A stretch of 64,000 nt of DNA from Rhodocyclales bacterium (GCA_016235025.1 JACRMV010000006.1:1-64000); one strand, 5' to 3'. Shown: positions 19,501-28,980, numbered from the stretch's first letter. Numbers and translations: made by a program. The notes: generated from the letters alone by a model not told the origin.

Positions 19501-19526
19501 GGCCGGATGATAAGGCGCATCCGGCC
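19501..19526 (-). terminator. Perfect hairpin between rpmF and plsX
   Basis: GGCCGGATG and CATCCGGCC form a 9-bp perfect stem with an 8-base loop. On the minus strand it is followed only by a weak T stretch (GTTTTCC), so it may act as a partial attenuator or RNA stabiliser rather than a full terminator. Confidence 0.5.
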
Positions 19527-19543
19527 GATTCCAATGCGGGAAC

Positions 19544-19723
19544 TTACTCCCCTTTGGCCTTCATCACTTTTTTGCCGCGATACACGCCCGATGGGGAGAC
19601 GTGGTGGCGCAAATGAACCTCACCGGTAGTCGATTCGACGGCCAACGGCGGCGCGTCAAGAAAATCATGGGCGCGATGCATTCCGCGTTTGGAAGGGGAC
19701 TTCTTATTCTGCTGAACAGCCAT
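19544..19723 (-). CDS. rpmF: 50S ribosomal protein L32
   Basis: Small structural protein of the large ribosomal subunit. Translating 19723 to 19544 gives 59 residues starting [20 protein letters not shown] and ending KKVMKAKGE, an L32 sequence. A clear ribosome binding site (AAGGAG) lies 7 bp upstream of the ATG. It sits between yceD and plsX in the conserved yceD-rpmF-plsX-fab order. Confidence 0.95.
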   Translation of the reverse strand: MAVQQNKKSPSKRGMHRAHDFLDAPPLAVESTTGEVHLRHHVSPSGVYRGKKVMKAKGE

Positions 19724-19738
19724 TTGATGCTCCTTGTT

Positions 19739-20269
19739 TCAATGCTTCCTCAAAACGGCCAACGCCATGAATGGCGATGATCCATCTACCTTTTCGGTCG
19801 CCAGCGGCGACTCACACTGCTGATGTCGCGCTGCGATCGGCAAAACCAGCAACACCTCATCTTCGACCAGCGCCAACACATCCAACTCGTTCTCTGCCGC
19901 AATTACATCGGCGCCATCATCAGCCAGGTCCTCATCCGGCCAGGTCTCATCGGGACCAACCACCTGCAGCAAACTGACAATACTCAATGGCCATTCCATG
20001 CGGCCCAGGCAACGTTGACAGCACAGGGCTACTTGCCCATAAACTTCCAGCCGCAGCCAGGAAATCCGGTCTGCATCCTGCCACCCCTCCAGCCTGACTG
20101 CCAGATTGCCATCCAAATCAAGCAGCACGTCAGATAATCTTGACAATCGCAGCAGCGCTACCGCGCCCTCGATTACACGGCGACCACGCACAAACTCATG
20201 GCTATTTATCACGATAGGCGCCAGTTCGGGCATTGAGGCATCCAACGCAGAGGAAGTGGCGCGTGACAT
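19739..20269 (-). CDS. yceD: YceD/DUF177 family protein
   Basis: A 176-residue protein of the DUF177 family, which almost always precedes rpmF. It contains the central QVALCCQRCLGRMEWPL segment with the C-x-x-C of the family near residues 84-87 and an acidic stretch (DETWPDEDLADDGADVI). In E. coli and plants the family is tied to 23S rRNA accumulation; a role in ribosome assembly is likely here but inferred. The gene is divergent from maf, with 48 bp between starts. Confidence 0.88.
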   Translation of the reverse strand: MSRATSSALDASMPELAPIVINSHEFVRGRRVIEGAVALLRLSRLSDVLLDLDGNLAVRLEGWQDADRISWLRLEVYGQVALCCQRCLGRMEWPLSIVSLLQVVGPDETWPDEDLADDGADVIAAENELDVLALVEDEVLLVLPIAARHQQCESPLATEKVDGSSPFMALAVLRKH

Positions 20270-20317
20270 AAGCCGTGAATGCTATCATGATCGCCCCCTT
20301 CTTTTCAAGTCAGGAAC

Positions 20318-20899
20318 ATGGCTCGTCGCATTATCCTTGCCTCTACATCGCCTTTCCGGCGCGAGCTTCTGAGCCGCCTCCAGCTTCCTTTCGAAACCGT
20401 CGCCCCCGAGGCAGATGAATCCGCCCTGGCACATGAAACACCTGCCGCCACGGCCAAACGTCTCGCAGAAAGCAAGGCTCGCGCAATCTCTCGACACTTT
20501 CCAGATGCGCTCATCATTGGTTCGGATCAGGTCGCTGCATGTGGCGAACTGCGCTTTGGCAAACCGGGAACACGTGCAGCCGCCGTAACCCAGTTGCAGT
20601 CGATGCGTGACAAGGAAATTGTTTTCCACACTGGCCTCTGTGTTCTCAACAGCGCCACTAACCATGCTCAACTCTGCTGCATACCGACCCAAGTGGGCGT
20701 GCGTAATCTCACCGATGATGAAATCAATGCCTACCTCAACAAGGAGGATGCCTTGGGCTGTGCCGGCAGCGCCAAGTCGGAAGGCCTGGGTATTTCACTC
20801 CTGCGCTATCTGCGCGGCGATGACCCTACGGCCCTGATCGGCCTGCCGCTGATCGCCCTGTGTGAGATGCTGCGTGCCGAAGGCGTAGCACTTCCCTGA
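20318..20899 (+). CDS. Maf-family nucleotide pyrophosphatase (YceF type)
   Basis: House-cleaning pyrophosphatase of the Maf family that hydrolyses non-canonical nucleoside triphosphates. The 193-residue product begins with the signature ILASTSPFRRELLSRL, has the GSDQV motif near residue 69 and the AGSAKSEGLGISLL segment near residue 150. The ASTSPFR start and the neighbouring rpmF/yceD region point to the YceF (m7GTP pyrophosphatase) branch. It ends 2 bp before the next gene, so both are probably one transcript. Confidence 0.9.
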   Translation: MARRIILASTSPFRRELLSRLQLPFETVAPEADESALAHETPAATAKRLAESKARAISRHFPDALIIGSDQVAACGELRFGKPGTRAAAVTQLQSMRDKEIVFHTGLCVLNSATNHAQLCCIPTQVGVRNLTDDEINAYLNKEDALGCAGSAKSEGLGISLLRYLRGDDPTALIGLPLIALCEMLRAEGVALP

Positions 20900-20901
20900 C
20901 G

Positions 20902-21612
20902 ATGCCCGGCACACTTTGGCTGCTTCCCGTCGCGCTGGGAGACGCCCCTTGGGAAGACTTCCTGCCGCCGGCGACACGCGCTGCAGCCTGTCGCTTGACA
21001 TATTTCGTCGTCGAAAATGCGAAAACGGCCCGCGCCGAGCTGAAACGAATCGGACATCCCGTTCCTTTGCGCGAGCTGATGATCGAACAATTTCCGGAAA
21101 ATCCTTCGGCAAGCGACATCCAGCGGCTAGCGCTACCATTGCTTGCAGGACATGACATCGGCTTGATGTCTGAAGCTGGATGTCCTGCTGTTGCCGACCC
21201 TGGCGCCCTTCTGACACGCCACGCACATGAACTTCGCATTACCGTGAAGCCCCTGGTTGGCCCCTCCTCACTGCTGCTGGCCTTGATGGGTTCGGGGCTC
21301 GACGGTCAGCACTTTGCCTTTCACGGCTACCTGCCTGCGCGCGAGCCCGACCGTAGCGCACGCATCGTCGAGCTTGAAAACGAGTCGGCAAACAAACGGC
21401 AAACGCAAATTTTCATCGAAACGCCTTACCGCAACACCGCTCTGTTCGCTGCCCTGCTGGCATCGGCCAGACCACAAACCCGGCTGTGTCTTGCCACTGA
21501 TCTTACGTTGCGCGAAGAATACATCCGTACGTACCGCATCCACGAATGGAAGGCTGCGCCCACACCCAAGATTGACAAGCGCCCTACCGTTTTCCTTTTT
21601 TTGGCGGATTAA
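20902..21612 (+). CDS. SAM-dependent methyltransferase, tetrapyrrole methylase (RsmI-related) family
   Basis: A 236-residue protein of the tetrapyrrole methylase superfamily. It starts GTLWLLPVALGD, contains the SAM-site loop LMSEAGCPAVADPG near residues 91-104 and VGPSSLLLALMGSGL near 120, and has the FIETPYRN segment near 173, the pattern of RsmI-type 16S rRNA 2'-O-methyltransferases. It is shorter than RsmI and lacks the usual C-terminal extension. The natural substrate is not known; it travels with maf. Confidence 0.83.
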   Translation: MPGTLWLLPVALGDAPWEDFLPPATRAAACRLTYFVVENAKTARAELKRIGHPVPLRELMIEQFPENPSASDIQRLALPLLAGHDIGLMSEAGCPAVADPGALLTRHAHELRITVKPLVGPSSLLLALMGSGLDGQHFAFHGYLPAREPDRSARIVELENESANKRQTQIFIETPYRNTALFAALLASARPQTRLCLATDLTLREEYIRTYRIHEWKAAPTPKIDKRPTVFLFLAD

Positions 21613-21640
21613 AACTGTCCTGCGGCTACATTCACACCCG

Positions 21641-22705
21641 TCACACCACCACGATGGACGCTGCTCCCGCCTGCAAGCGCCCGATCACTGCAGCGGCAGC
21701 AAAGCCTTCCTGATGGAATAACGCAAGGATCTCATCTGCCGCCAATGGATCGCAGGCCACCAGTAAGCCGCCACTGGTTTGTGGATCGCAAAGCAGCGCG
21801 CGCTGCGCTGCCGTTATCGACGGCGCAAGACGAACGCTGTCGCCACAGGCAGCCCAGTTCCGCGCCGAAGCACCGGTCACGAAGCCTGTCCCGGCCAGAT
21901 CGAAAACACCGGGCAGTAGCGGAATCGCTGCCATCTCGAGCTGCGCCGACAGCGAAGCACTACGGCAGACTTCCAGCAAATGGCCCAACAAACCGAACCC
22001 GGTGACATCCGTCATCGCATGCACCGCCGCGAAATCCGCCAATCGACGTCCTGGCGTATTCAGGCGCGTGGTCGTCCCGATCAATACCCGGTAGCCCTCT
22101 GCATCCAGCGCACCCTTTTTCAGCGCAGCAGAAAGCACACCCACGCCCAGCGGCTTGCCAAGAATCAGGACATCGCCCACCCGCGCACCGGCATTGGTTT
22201 TTACCTTGTCCGGATGAATCAGCCCTAGCACCACCAACCCATAGATCGGCTCAACCGAATCGATGCTGTGTCCACCTGCGATCGGAATTCCAGCCTCGCA
22301 GCAGATACTCTCTCCACCACGCAAAATATCGCCGATGACAGTCAGCGGCAATTTGTCGACCGGCATCCCGACCAAGGCCAGCGCCATGATCGGCGTTCCA
22401 CCCATGGCATACACATCGCTGATGGCATTGGTGGCGGCAATACGTCCGAAATCGCGAGGATCATCGACGATCGGCATGAAGAAATCGGTCGTGGCAATCA
22501 ATGCCTGTTCCGCATTGAGCCGATAGACGGCAGCGTCGTCACTGGTCTCGATACCAACCAGCAGTTCTTTTGGCAAAGGGAATCCACCCATGCCACGCAG
22601 AATCTCATTCAGTACCCCAGGGGCAATCTTGCAGCCACAACCACCGCCATGACTGAACTCCGTAAGACGAATCAGTGATGCTGGTGCTGGTTGCGTCACA
22701 CTCAC
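21641..22705 (-). CDS. selD: selenide, water dikinase
   Basis: Makes selenophosphate, the selenium donor for selenocysteine and selenouridine, from selenide and ATP. The product has the N-terminal active-site segment SHGGGCGCKIAPGVL with Cys23, Cys25 and Lys26, matching the essential Cys/Lys of E. coli SelD, then AIxxTDFFMPIVDDPRDFG-like and MTDVTGFGLLGHLLE segments. The start was set at GTG 22705, whose GTGA overlaps the pit stop and which gives 354 residues; a longer frame runs back into pit and is not SelD-like. selA, selB and mnmH are not in the window. Confidence 0.92.
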   Translation of the reverse strand: MSVTQPAPASLIRLTEFSHGGGCGCKIAPGVLNEILRGMGGFPLPKELLVGIETSDDAAVYRLNAEQALIATTDFFMPIVDDPRDFGRIAATNAISDVYAMGGTPIMALALVGMPVDKLPLTVIGDILRGGESICCEAGIPIAGGHSIDSVEPIYGLVVLGLIHPDKVKTNAGARVGDVLILGKPLGVGVLSAALKKGALDAEGYRVLIGTTTRLNTPGRRLADFAAVHAMTDVTGFGLLGHLLEVCRSASLSAQLEMAAIPLLPGVFDLAGTGFVTGASARNWAACGDSVRLAPSITAAQRALLCDPQTSGGLLVACDPLAADEILALFHQEGFAAAAVIGRLQAGAASIVVV

Positions 22706-23709
22706 AACACAAGTCGCCCCAGCCACCAGGCAATTGCCGCAATCAGCGCACTGGCGGGAATGGTAAAGATCCAGGCCCAGACAATACCGACGGCAACGCC
22801 CCAACGCACATTCCCCATGCCCCGCGAGGCGCCCACGCCGACAATCGAGCCGGTAATCGTATGAGTCGTCGATACCGGAATACCCAAACCGGTCGCCATG
22901 AACAGGGTCAATGCGCCGCTGGTCTCGGCGCAGAAGCCGCCCACCGGGCGCAGCTTGGTGATACGTTGTCCCATGGTCTTGACGATACGCCAGCCACCGA
23001 ACAGTGTTCCCAGCCCCATTGCCATATAGCAGGACAAAACAACCCACATGGGAATCGGCTCGCTCGTCCCGGAAAGACCCGCCGCAATCAGCAGCATCCA
23101 GATGATGCCGATGGTTTTTTGCGCATCGTTGCCGCCATGACCCAGGCTATAAAGCGAGGCCGAGACAAGTTGCAAGCGACGGAACAACTTGTCCACCCGC
23201 CGCGGCGTACTACGATTGCACGCCCAAGCCACCGCCACCATGATGATCCCGCCGAGAATGAAGCCGAGTAAAGGGGCAACGAAAATGAACACTACCACCT
23301 TCATGACGCCGCCCCAAACCAGAGCACCGGGGCCGGCCTTGGCCAAGGCCGAGCCAATCAAACCACCCATCAGGGCGTGGGATGAACTGGAGGGTATGCC
23401 GTAGTACCAAGTAATAATGTTCCAGGCAATCGCACCGATCAGCGTACCGAAAATGACATATTGATCAACAATTTCAGGATCGATGGTGCCCTTGCCAATG
23501 GCCGTCGCCACTTTGAGCTGGAACACGAACAAGGCAATGACATTGAAACTCGCTGCCCAAAGCACCGCATGCTGTGGCTTCAGCACGCCGGTGGAAACCA
23601 CGGTGGCGATCGAATTCGCCGCGTCGTGGAAGCCATTCATGAAATCGAAAGCCAGTGCCAGAAATACCAGCACGACAATCATCCACAGACTGATCTCGGC
23701 CGCGTGCAT
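22702..23709 (-). CDS. pit: inorganic phosphate transporter, Pit family
   Basis: Low-affinity metal-phosphate/proton symporter of the inner membrane. The 335-residue protein has about ten hydrophobic segments and the two inverted family signatures, DFMNGFHDAANSIATVVSTG near the N-terminus and SLGHGGNDAQKTIGIIWML in the second half. It follows the DUF47 gene by 9 bp and overlaps selD by 4 bp. Pit proteins are known to admit selenite and tellurite in some bacteria, so the coupling to selD is notable. Confidence 0.92.
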   Translation of the reverse strand: MHAAEISLWMIVVLVFLALAFDFMNGFHDAANSIATVVSTGVLKPQHAVLWAASFNVIALFVFQLKVATAIGKGTIDPEIVDQYVIFGTLIGAIAWNIITWYYGIPSSSSHALMGGLIGSALAKAGPGALVWGGVMKVVVFIFVAPLLGFILGGIIMVAVAWACNRSTPRRVDKLFRRLQLVSASLYSLGHGGNDAQKTIGIIWMLLIAAGLSGTSEPIPMWVVLSCYMAMGLGTLFGGWRIVKTMGQRITKLRPVGGFCAETSGALTLFMATGLGIPVSTTHTITGSIVGVGASRGMGNVRWGVAVGIVWAWIFTIPASALIAAIAWWLGRLVL

Positions 23710-23718
23710 GGCAGCGAC

Positions 23719-24357
23719 TCAGGAGTTTTCCAGGATGATGCCTTCGATGACGTTTGCCACGTCCTCGCAGCGATCCGTGACAGACTCCAGCAACTCGTAG
23801 ATGCCCTTCAGCTTGATCAGCTGGCGCACATCCGGCTCATCGCGGAACAGTTTGGTAATGCCCGTCCGCATCGCGCGGTCAGCCGCAGATTCGAGCTGGT
23901 CGATTTCATGGCAAAGTTTGAGGATGGCCGGCGCATTGTCCATCTTGTGCAAAAGCAAAACCGCCGAACTGACCCGTTCGCAACATACAGCGCAAAGATC
24001 CGACAGTTGCCGAGCTTCCTGTGTCAGCGAGCGAATGTCATAAAGAAACATGGCTTCGGAAAAGTCCTGGATCAGATCGAGGACATCGTCCATACGCGTA
24101 ATCAACTGATGAATCTCGTCACGATCCAGCGGCGTATTAAAAGAAGTATGCAGCAACGCCATGGTCTCGTGGGTGATCTGATCCGCTGCCGACTCGGTCT
24201 GATCTATCGCCTGCACATGTCGCGCCAACGCATCCGGCCCTTGCTCAAGATCGGCCACCAGCGCCACCAATTGCCGACCACCCTGGGCAATCAACTCCGC
24301 ATGTGCATTGAACAATTCGAAAAACTTGACTTCCTTGGGCATGAATCGGGCAAACAT
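23719..24357 (-). CDS. DUF47 family protein (PhoU-like Pit accessory)
   Basis: A 212-residue all-helical protein of the DUF47/TIGR00153 family, related to PhoU. Two conserved repeats are visible: IDQTESAADQITHETM near residue 51 and IDQLESAADRAMRTGI near residue 150, both carrying the E-S-x-A-D pattern that binds metal clusters in PhoU-like folds. These genes are usually found directly before pit, as here, and likely modulate transport. It faces the DUF2863 gene on the opposite strand. Confidence 0.9.
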   Translation of the reverse strand: MFARFMPKEVKFFELFNAHAELIAQGGRQLVALVADLEQGPDALARHVQAIDQTESAADQITHETMALLHTSFNTPLDRDEIHQLITRMDDVLDLIQDFSEAMFLYDIRSLTQEARQLSDLCAVCCERVSSAVLLLHKMDNAPAILKLCHEIDQLESAADRAMRTGITKLFRDEPDVRQLIKLKGIYELLESVTDRCEDVANVIEGIILENS

Positions 24358-24481
24358 CGAGCACCATCACCGGCAAGCAGGGGAATCGAAGTCTATCAGC
24401 TTCTTACTTCACCGATTCGCCTATCTCCGGCTGGTAGAATCGTCAGCCATTCGCCGCTTGGTTCCTCCTTGGCTACTCCTC

Positions 24482-25654
24482 ATGAAACACACCCCGACTT
24501 CGCGCCGAACCCGGCCAACAGCCGATGCCGAGCAACTCACCTTCTTGGCGAATCGCCTCAGCGAATCGTCCAGCCGGATTGAAGACACTTTCTGGGAAAC
24601 CCGGCTGGCCGAGCTGGTCAATCGTCTCCTGTCCAAGGGCGAAGAAGAAACGCTGATTGCAGCACTCGATCCACTCTATCGCTCAGGCTCCCCGGCCTAC
24701 GATGCGCTCGCCGATATGATCGAGTCGTGCACCGAAACACGGTATGCCGGCACCCCCAGCGAGCCCGATGCACTCATGATTGCCGTGCCGATTCTGGCCT
24801 GGTCGCGCTTCCCGATCCCTTCCGGCCTGATTCCACCAACCCATCTGGAGACAATACGCACGCATTTGCAAGCGCACATACTTGCGGCCGAAGCAAAACT
24901 CGGCCTGTGCAACGTCCTCTACAGCCCGGACCAGCTACCGCAAACCTGGAGCGACACCGCCCGCCTGGCCGATAAGCTGACCCAAGCTGCATTTCACGGT
25001 CGTGATCTCAAAATCAACCCCCAGCAGTTGGTCGAAACCATGGGCTTTCTGTCTGACAGCCGCTACCTGCTCGCCGTCATCGCCGCACCGCACGGCGCAC
25101 CGTTGTTTCGCTGGCAGGAAACCGCTGGTGGTCGCGCCGCCGCCGTCCGCCAGTGGACGCTTCAGGGAGCCGCAGCGCTACGCCCCCTGCTGCCCGCCTG
25201 CGCACTGGAAATCCAGCCCGTGGGCGCCTATCACGCCACTGTGCGCGATGCCGACCGCGCCTCGCGCCCCTGGTCACTGCGTTCTGCCGTCGCCTTCTTG
25301 AAAACCGTGCTGAACCTGGCATCGACTGACTTGCACGCCGTGGTCGCCGCTTTCCACGACCAGCAACTGGAAGAATATCGCATCGGCTTTACCCTGCGCG
25401 ACAGTAACGACGTCATCCACGGCGTGATCTGGCCACTGCTCGACAGTGAGGATGAAAACAGCGACCTGCTGACACAAATCGAAACCATACTGCGTGATGC
25501 TGGCGTGCAGCGTATAACGCTGCTTGATCACCGCCTGCCGCTCGAATACTGCGACGACTGTGGCGCCCCGCTCTACCCCAATCCGGAAGGCGAGCCGGTG
25601 CATGCCGAACTGCCAGAAGAACAGACCGAAACTGCGCCACGCCACCTGCACTGA
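24482..25654 (+). CDS. DUF2863 family protein
   Basis: A 390-residue soluble protein with no recognised catalytic motif. The sequence resembles the DUF2863 family, which I know only from betaproteobacteria. The start at 24482 gives MKHTPTSRRTRPTADAEQLT and avoids running back through the DUF47 gene on the other strand. The C-terminus has a small C-x-x-C (EYCDDCGAPLYPN, near residue 363) that looks like half a zinc site. Function unknown. Confidence 0.75.
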   Translation: MKHTPTSRRTRPTADAEQLTFLANRLSESSSRIEDTFWETRLAELVNRLLSKGEEETLIAALDPLYRSGSPAYDALADMIESCTETRYAGTPSEPDALMIAVPILAWSRFPIPSGLIPPTHLETIRTHLQAHILAAEAKLGLCNVLYSPDQLPQTWSDTARLADKLTQAAFHGRDLKINPQQLVETMGFLSDSRYLLAVIAAPHGAPLFRWQETAGGRAAAVRQWTLQGAAALRPLLPACALEIQPVGAYHATVRDADRASRPWSLRSAVAFLKTVLNLASTDLHAVVAAFHDQQLEEYRIGFTLRDSNDVIHGVIWPLLDSEDENSDLLTQIETILRDAGVQRITLLDHRLPLEYCDDCGAPLYPNPEGEPVHAELPEEQTETAPRHLH

Positions 25655-25947
25655 AGCAACAATCGCCATCCTCGCAAGATATTTTGCAAAGCCAGCGCAG
25701 CACGACGGATGCTTTTATTTTCGGGATGCTGCGGCGGAGTGGATAAAAAGTCGGCTCTGGTGACACGCCATCCCGGAGGCTCCTCGATCTGATTCCGCTG
25801 CGTACTGCCGCCACACTTCCATGCGGCGCCCGCATCACCATGTGCTGCGGCAAATTACTGCCGCCCAACGATTGAATCCGCCTGGCCTCACATATCAAAA
25901 ACAAAAGTCATGGCTTGACGCTGCAACAGACCGAGACTGCACTCATC
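25655..25947. other. Intergenic region between DUF2863 gene and tRNA-Arg
   Basis: No gene is seen in these 293 bases. The only distinct element is an intergenic copy of the dispersed repeat at 25744-25769. Confidence 0.5.
25744..25769 (+). repeat. Dispersed repeat, intergenic copy
   Basis: AAAAAGTCGGCTCTGG followed by TGACACGCC matches the family with one change in the core (GCT for GCG). It shows that the repeat is not confined to coding sequence. Confidence 0.6.
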
Positions 25948-26024
25948 TGGCCCGCCCGACAGGACTCGAACCTGTTACCCCCGGCTTAGAAGGCCGGTGC
26001 TCTATCCAAATGAGCTACGGGCGG
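25948..26024 (-). tRNA. tRNA-Arg (anticodon TCT)
   Basis: The minus strand folds into a complete cloverleaf: acceptor CCGCCCG/CGGGCGG, D stem GCTC/GAGC, anticodon stem CCGGC/GCCGG with loop CTTCTAA (anticodon TCT, reads AGA and AGG), T stem ACAGG/CCTGT with loop TTCGAGT, discriminator G and an encoded CCA. It lies 35 bp from tRNA-Pro and is probably co-transcribed with it. Confidence 0.97.
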
Positions 26025-26059
26025 CTGGACATCAACGTAAATGGGGGGGTGAAAATAGG

Positions 26060-26136
26060 TGGTCGGGGTGAAAGGATTCGAACCTTCGACATCTTGCTCC
26101 CAAAGCAAGCGCGCTACCGGGCTGCGCCACACCCCG
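26060..26136 (-). tRNA. tRNA-Pro (anticodon TGG)
   Basis: The minus strand gives acceptor CGGGGTG/CACCCCG, D stem GCGC/GCGC, anticodon stem CTTGC/GCAAG with loop TTTGGGA (anticodon TGG), T stem GAAGG/CCTTT (one G-U pair) with loop TTCGAAT, discriminator A and encoded CCA. It is the upstream member of the tRNA-Pro/tRNA-Arg pair. Confidence 0.97.
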
Positions 26137-26218
26137 AACAGGCGCAATTCTACCGAACGCAAGGAACACCGGTCAATCGACATTACATGCAGCGGCACAT
26201 TGAATTGAAAAAATCGAC

Positions 26219-26247
26219 TTGCAGCAGCCTCTCGTTTCGTTTATAAA
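26219..26247 (+). promoter_or_regulatory. Probable sigma-70 promoter for dksA
   Basis: TTGCAG (26219-26224) and TATAAA (26242-26247) are separated by 17 bp, the ideal spacing, and are followed by a GC-rich stretch. The -35 box matches consensus at only three positions, so this is tentative. Confidence 0.4.
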
Positions 26248-26280
26248 GCCGCTTTCCGCACACAGACATACATTCCCCCG

Positions 26281-26709
26281 ATGGCCGAAGATATCCTGCA
26301 CAAGAAACAATTTCCTCCGTACTCCCCAAAAAAAGGGGAGCAATACATGAACGCTAAACAGCTTGCTCATTTTCGCGATATTCTGACCGCCATCAAAGGC
26401 GAGTTGCACGAAGATATTGAACGTACAGTGCATACGTTGCAGGACGAAGCAACTGTGTTCGCCGATCCCAACGATCGTGCCAGCCAAGAATCAGATATTG
26501 CTCTTGAATTACGCAACCGCGACCGTGAGCGCAAACTGATCAAGAAAATTGACGAATCCCTGACCCGCATTGAAAACGGTGAGTATGGTTACTGCGATTC
26601 GTGCGGTGTCGAAATCGGCTTGAAACGACTCGAGGCGCGCCCCACCGCCACGCTATGCATCGACTGCAAGACCTTGGAAGAGCATCGAGAAAAGCAGATC
26701 GGAAAGTAA
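26281..26709 (+). CDS. dksA: RNA polymerase-binding transcription factor DksA
   Basis: Binds in the secondary channel of RNA polymerase and, with ppGpp, adjusts transcription of rRNA and amino-acid genes. The 142-residue protein has a coiled coil with the tip motif D62-P-N-D65-R-A67, matching the functional DxxDxA of E. coli DksA, and a zinc finger with Cys105, Cys108, Cys126 and Cys129. The first ATG lacks a ribosome site, while GGGGAG lies before an internal ATG at 26347; the segment between them ([11 protein letters not shown]) still resembles E. coli DksA, so the longer form is kept. Adjacent tRNA genes are a typical class of target. Confidence 0.94.
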   Translation: MAEDILHKKQFPPYSPKKGEQYMNAKQLAHFRDILTAIKGELHEDIERTVHTLQDEATVFADPNDRASQESDIALELRNRDRERKLIKKIDESLTRIENGEYGYCDSCGVEIGLKRLEARPTATLCIDCKTLEEHREKQIGK

Positions 26710-26735
26710 GCTGCCAGCCAAAGCATACAGGGCAT

Positions 26736-26765
26736 AAAAAAGGACGCTTTGGCGTCCTTTTTCTT
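26736..26765. terminator. Intrinsic terminator between dksA and pnp
   Basis: AAAAAGGACGC and GCGTCCTTTTT form a strong stem around a TTTG loop, with A and T runs on both sides. It can stop transcription from both converging genes. Confidence 0.88.
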
Positions 26766-26803
26766 ATGTCCCGGTGAGTGATTCCCCGGGGAGAAAACCC
26801 ACC

Positions 26804-28924
26804 TTACCCTGCCTGTGGAACTGGCTCGGCACCCTCAGCAGCAATGGCTTTCATCGACAATCGTACCCGACCCTTGTCATCAGTCTCAATCACCTTGACC
26901 TTAACTACCTGCCCTTCCTTAAGGTAGTCAGCAACTGCGTTCACGCGCTCGTTGGCAATCTGCGAAATATGCAGGAGACCATCTTTCCCGGGTAACAAGC
27001 TGACAATGGCGCCAAAGTCCAGCAGACGCAACACGGTGCCCTCGTAGATGTGGCCAACCTCTACCTCGGCCGTAATGTCTTCGATACGTTTCTTGGCTAT
27101 CTGTGCAGCATCTGCATTGACAGATGAAATCGTGATCGAGCCATCATCTTCTATGTCGATCACGCAGCCCGTTTCTTCTGTCAGCCCGCGAATCACTGCT
27201 CCACCCTTGCCGATCACATCGCGAATCTTCTCGGGATTGATTTTCATATGGATCATGCGTGGCGCAAAGGTCGACACTTCCTCGCGATGGCCAGACATTG
27301 AAGCCTGCATCAGCTCAAGAATATGGAGCCGCGCTTCCTTTGCCTGGGCCAGAGCCACCTGCATGATTTCTTTGGTGATGCCCTGAATCTTGATGTCCAT
27401 CTGCAAGGCAGTAACACCTTCTGCGGTACCGGCCACCTTGAAATCCATATCACCCAGATGATCCTCATCACCCAGAATATCGGTCAGTACGGCAAAGCGA
27501 TTGCCTTCTTTGATCAAGCCCATTGCAATACCGGCAACATGCGCCTTGAGCGGAACGCCTGCATCCATCAACGCCAGCGAGCCGCCGCAAACAGAGGCCA
27601 TCGAGGATGAACCATTCGACTCGGTGATTTCGGAAACTACGCGCATTGAATAGCCGAACTCTTCAGGCGATGGCAGCACTGCAAGCAGTGCCCGCTTGGC
27701 CAGCCGGCCATGACCAATCTCGCGGCGCTTCGGAGTGCCGACACGTCCTGTCTCGCCCGTGGCATAGGGGGGCATGTTGTAGTGAAGCATGAAGCGATCG
27801 CGATACTCGCCTTGCAAAGCATCGATAATCTGCTCATCGCGCCCCGTACCCAGTGTGGCGATAACCATCGCCTGCGTTTCGCCACGAGTAAACAATGCAG
27901 AACCATGCGTGCGCGGCAGTACGCTGTTACGAATGACAATGGGACGCACGGTGCGTGTGTCACGGCCATCGATACGTGGTTCGCCATTGAGTATCTGATT
28001 ACGGACAATCTTGGCTTCCAGATCAAACACAATATTGCTGATCGTATTGGCGTCCGGCGCCCCCTCAACACCTTCGGTTAACGCAGCAATCGTCTTCTTG
28101 GTGATTTCGCGGGTCTTTTGGGTGCGGGCTTGCTTGCTGGTAATGCGATACGCCTCGCGCAAATCAGTTTCGGCCAGCTCTGCCACACGGGCAATGAGCG
28201 ACTCGTTGCGGGGAACAGGCTGCCAATCCCACTCAGGCTTCCCAGCAACCTCCACAAGCTCGTTAATCGCCTTGATGGCGACTTGCATCTGCTCATGGCC
28301 GAACATCACGGCACCAAGCATGACTTCTTCCGAGAGCTGCTTGGCTTCGGACTCGACCATCAATACGGCCGCCTCGGTACCAGCAACCACAAGATCAAGC
28401 TGTGTACTTTCCAATAACTGTGTTTTGGTCGGACAGAGTACATAGCTGCCATCAATGTAACCTACGCGGGCAGCACCAATCGGGCCGCTGAATGGAATAC
28501 CGGAAATGGCCAGCGCAGCAGATGCACCGAGCAAGGCAGGGATATCCGAGTCGATCTCCGGATTGCTCGACATCACAGTGCAAACGACTTGCACCTCGTT
28601 ATAAAAGCCTTCCGGAAACAGCGGGCGAATCGGACGGTCAATCAAACGACAGGTCAGAGTTTCCTTCTCCGACGGACGTCCTTCCCGTTTAAAGAAGCCT
28701 CCAGGGATGCGTCCAGCCGCATAAAACCTTTCCTGATAGTCCACAGTCAGCGGGAAAAAATCCTGGCCCGGCTTGGCCGTCAACGCGCCAACGACAGTGG
28801 CAAGTACAACTGTGTCATCCATCGTAACTAAAACAGCCCCTCCTGCCTGGCGAGCTACTTCGCCGGTTTCGAGGGTTACTGTATGATCGCCATATGCAAA
28901 GCTCTTCTTGATCGAATTCAGCAC
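26804..28924 (-). CDS. pnp: polyribonucleotide nucleotidyltransferase (PNPase)
   Basis: Phosphorolytic 3'-to-5' exoribonuclease and degradosome component. The 706-residue protein has two RNase PH-like domains (first near residues 10-220, second near 310-545), a KH domain with [18 protein letters not shown] near residue 565, and a C-terminal S1 domain ([20 protein letters not shown]). This is the complete PNPase layout. It follows rpsO after a hairpin terminator, the conserved rpsO-pnp arrangement. Confidence 0.97.
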   Translation of the reverse strand: MLNSIKKSFAYGDHTVTLETGEVARQAGGAVLVTMDDTVVLATVVGALTAKPGQDFFPLTVDYQERFYAAGRIPGGFFKREGRPSEKETLTCRLIDRPIRPLFPEGFYNEVQVVCTVMSSNPEIDSDIPALLGASAALAISGIPFSGPIGAARVGYIDGSYVLCPTKTQLLESTQLDLVVAGTEAAVLMVESEAKQLSEEVMLGAVMFGHEQMQVAIKAINELVEVAGKPEWDWQPVPRNESLIARVAELAETDLREAYRITSKQARTQKTREITKKTIAALTEGVEGAPDANTISNIVFDLEAKIVRNQILNGEPRIDGRDTRTVRPIVIRNSVLPRTHGSALFTRGETQAMVIATLGTGRDEQIIDALQGEYRDRFMLHYNMPPYATGETGRVGTPKRREIGHGRLAKRALLAVLPSPEEFGYSMRVVSEITESNGSSSMASVCGGSLALMDAGVPLKAHVAGIAMGLIKEGNRFAVLTDILGDEDHLGDMDFKVAGTAEGVTALQMDIKIQGITKEIMQVALAQAKEARLHILELMQASMSGHREEVSTFAPRMIHMKINPEKIRDVIGKGGAVIRGLTEETGCVIDIEDDGSITISSVNADAAQIAKKRIEDITAEVEVGHIYEGTVLRLLDFGAIVSLLPGKDGLLHISQIANERVNAVADYLKEGQVVKVKVIETDDKGRVRLSMKAIAAEGAEPVPQAG

Positions 28925-28940
28925 AATTATTCCTTTCGGT

Positions 28941-28980
28941 AAAAAATAAAAGCCGGCACAGCGCTTCAGGCTGTACCGGC
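28941..28980 (-). terminator. Hairpin terminator/attenuator between rpsO and pnp
   Basis: On the minus strand GCCGGTACAGC and GCTGTGCCGGC form an 11-bp stem followed by TTTTATTTTTT. It lies in the rpsO-pnp gap, like the E. coli rpsO terminator, and likely lets only part of transcription continue into pnp. Confidence 0.8.

Noticed and set aside
22675-23271. A plus-strand frame between selD and pit
   Set aside because: It lies opposite the conserved pit coding sequence and shows no family features.
25655-26280. An integrative element at the tRNA-Arg/tRNA-Pro pair
   Set aside because: No integrase, direct repeat of a tRNA end or composition change is seen; both flanks are ordinary core genes.
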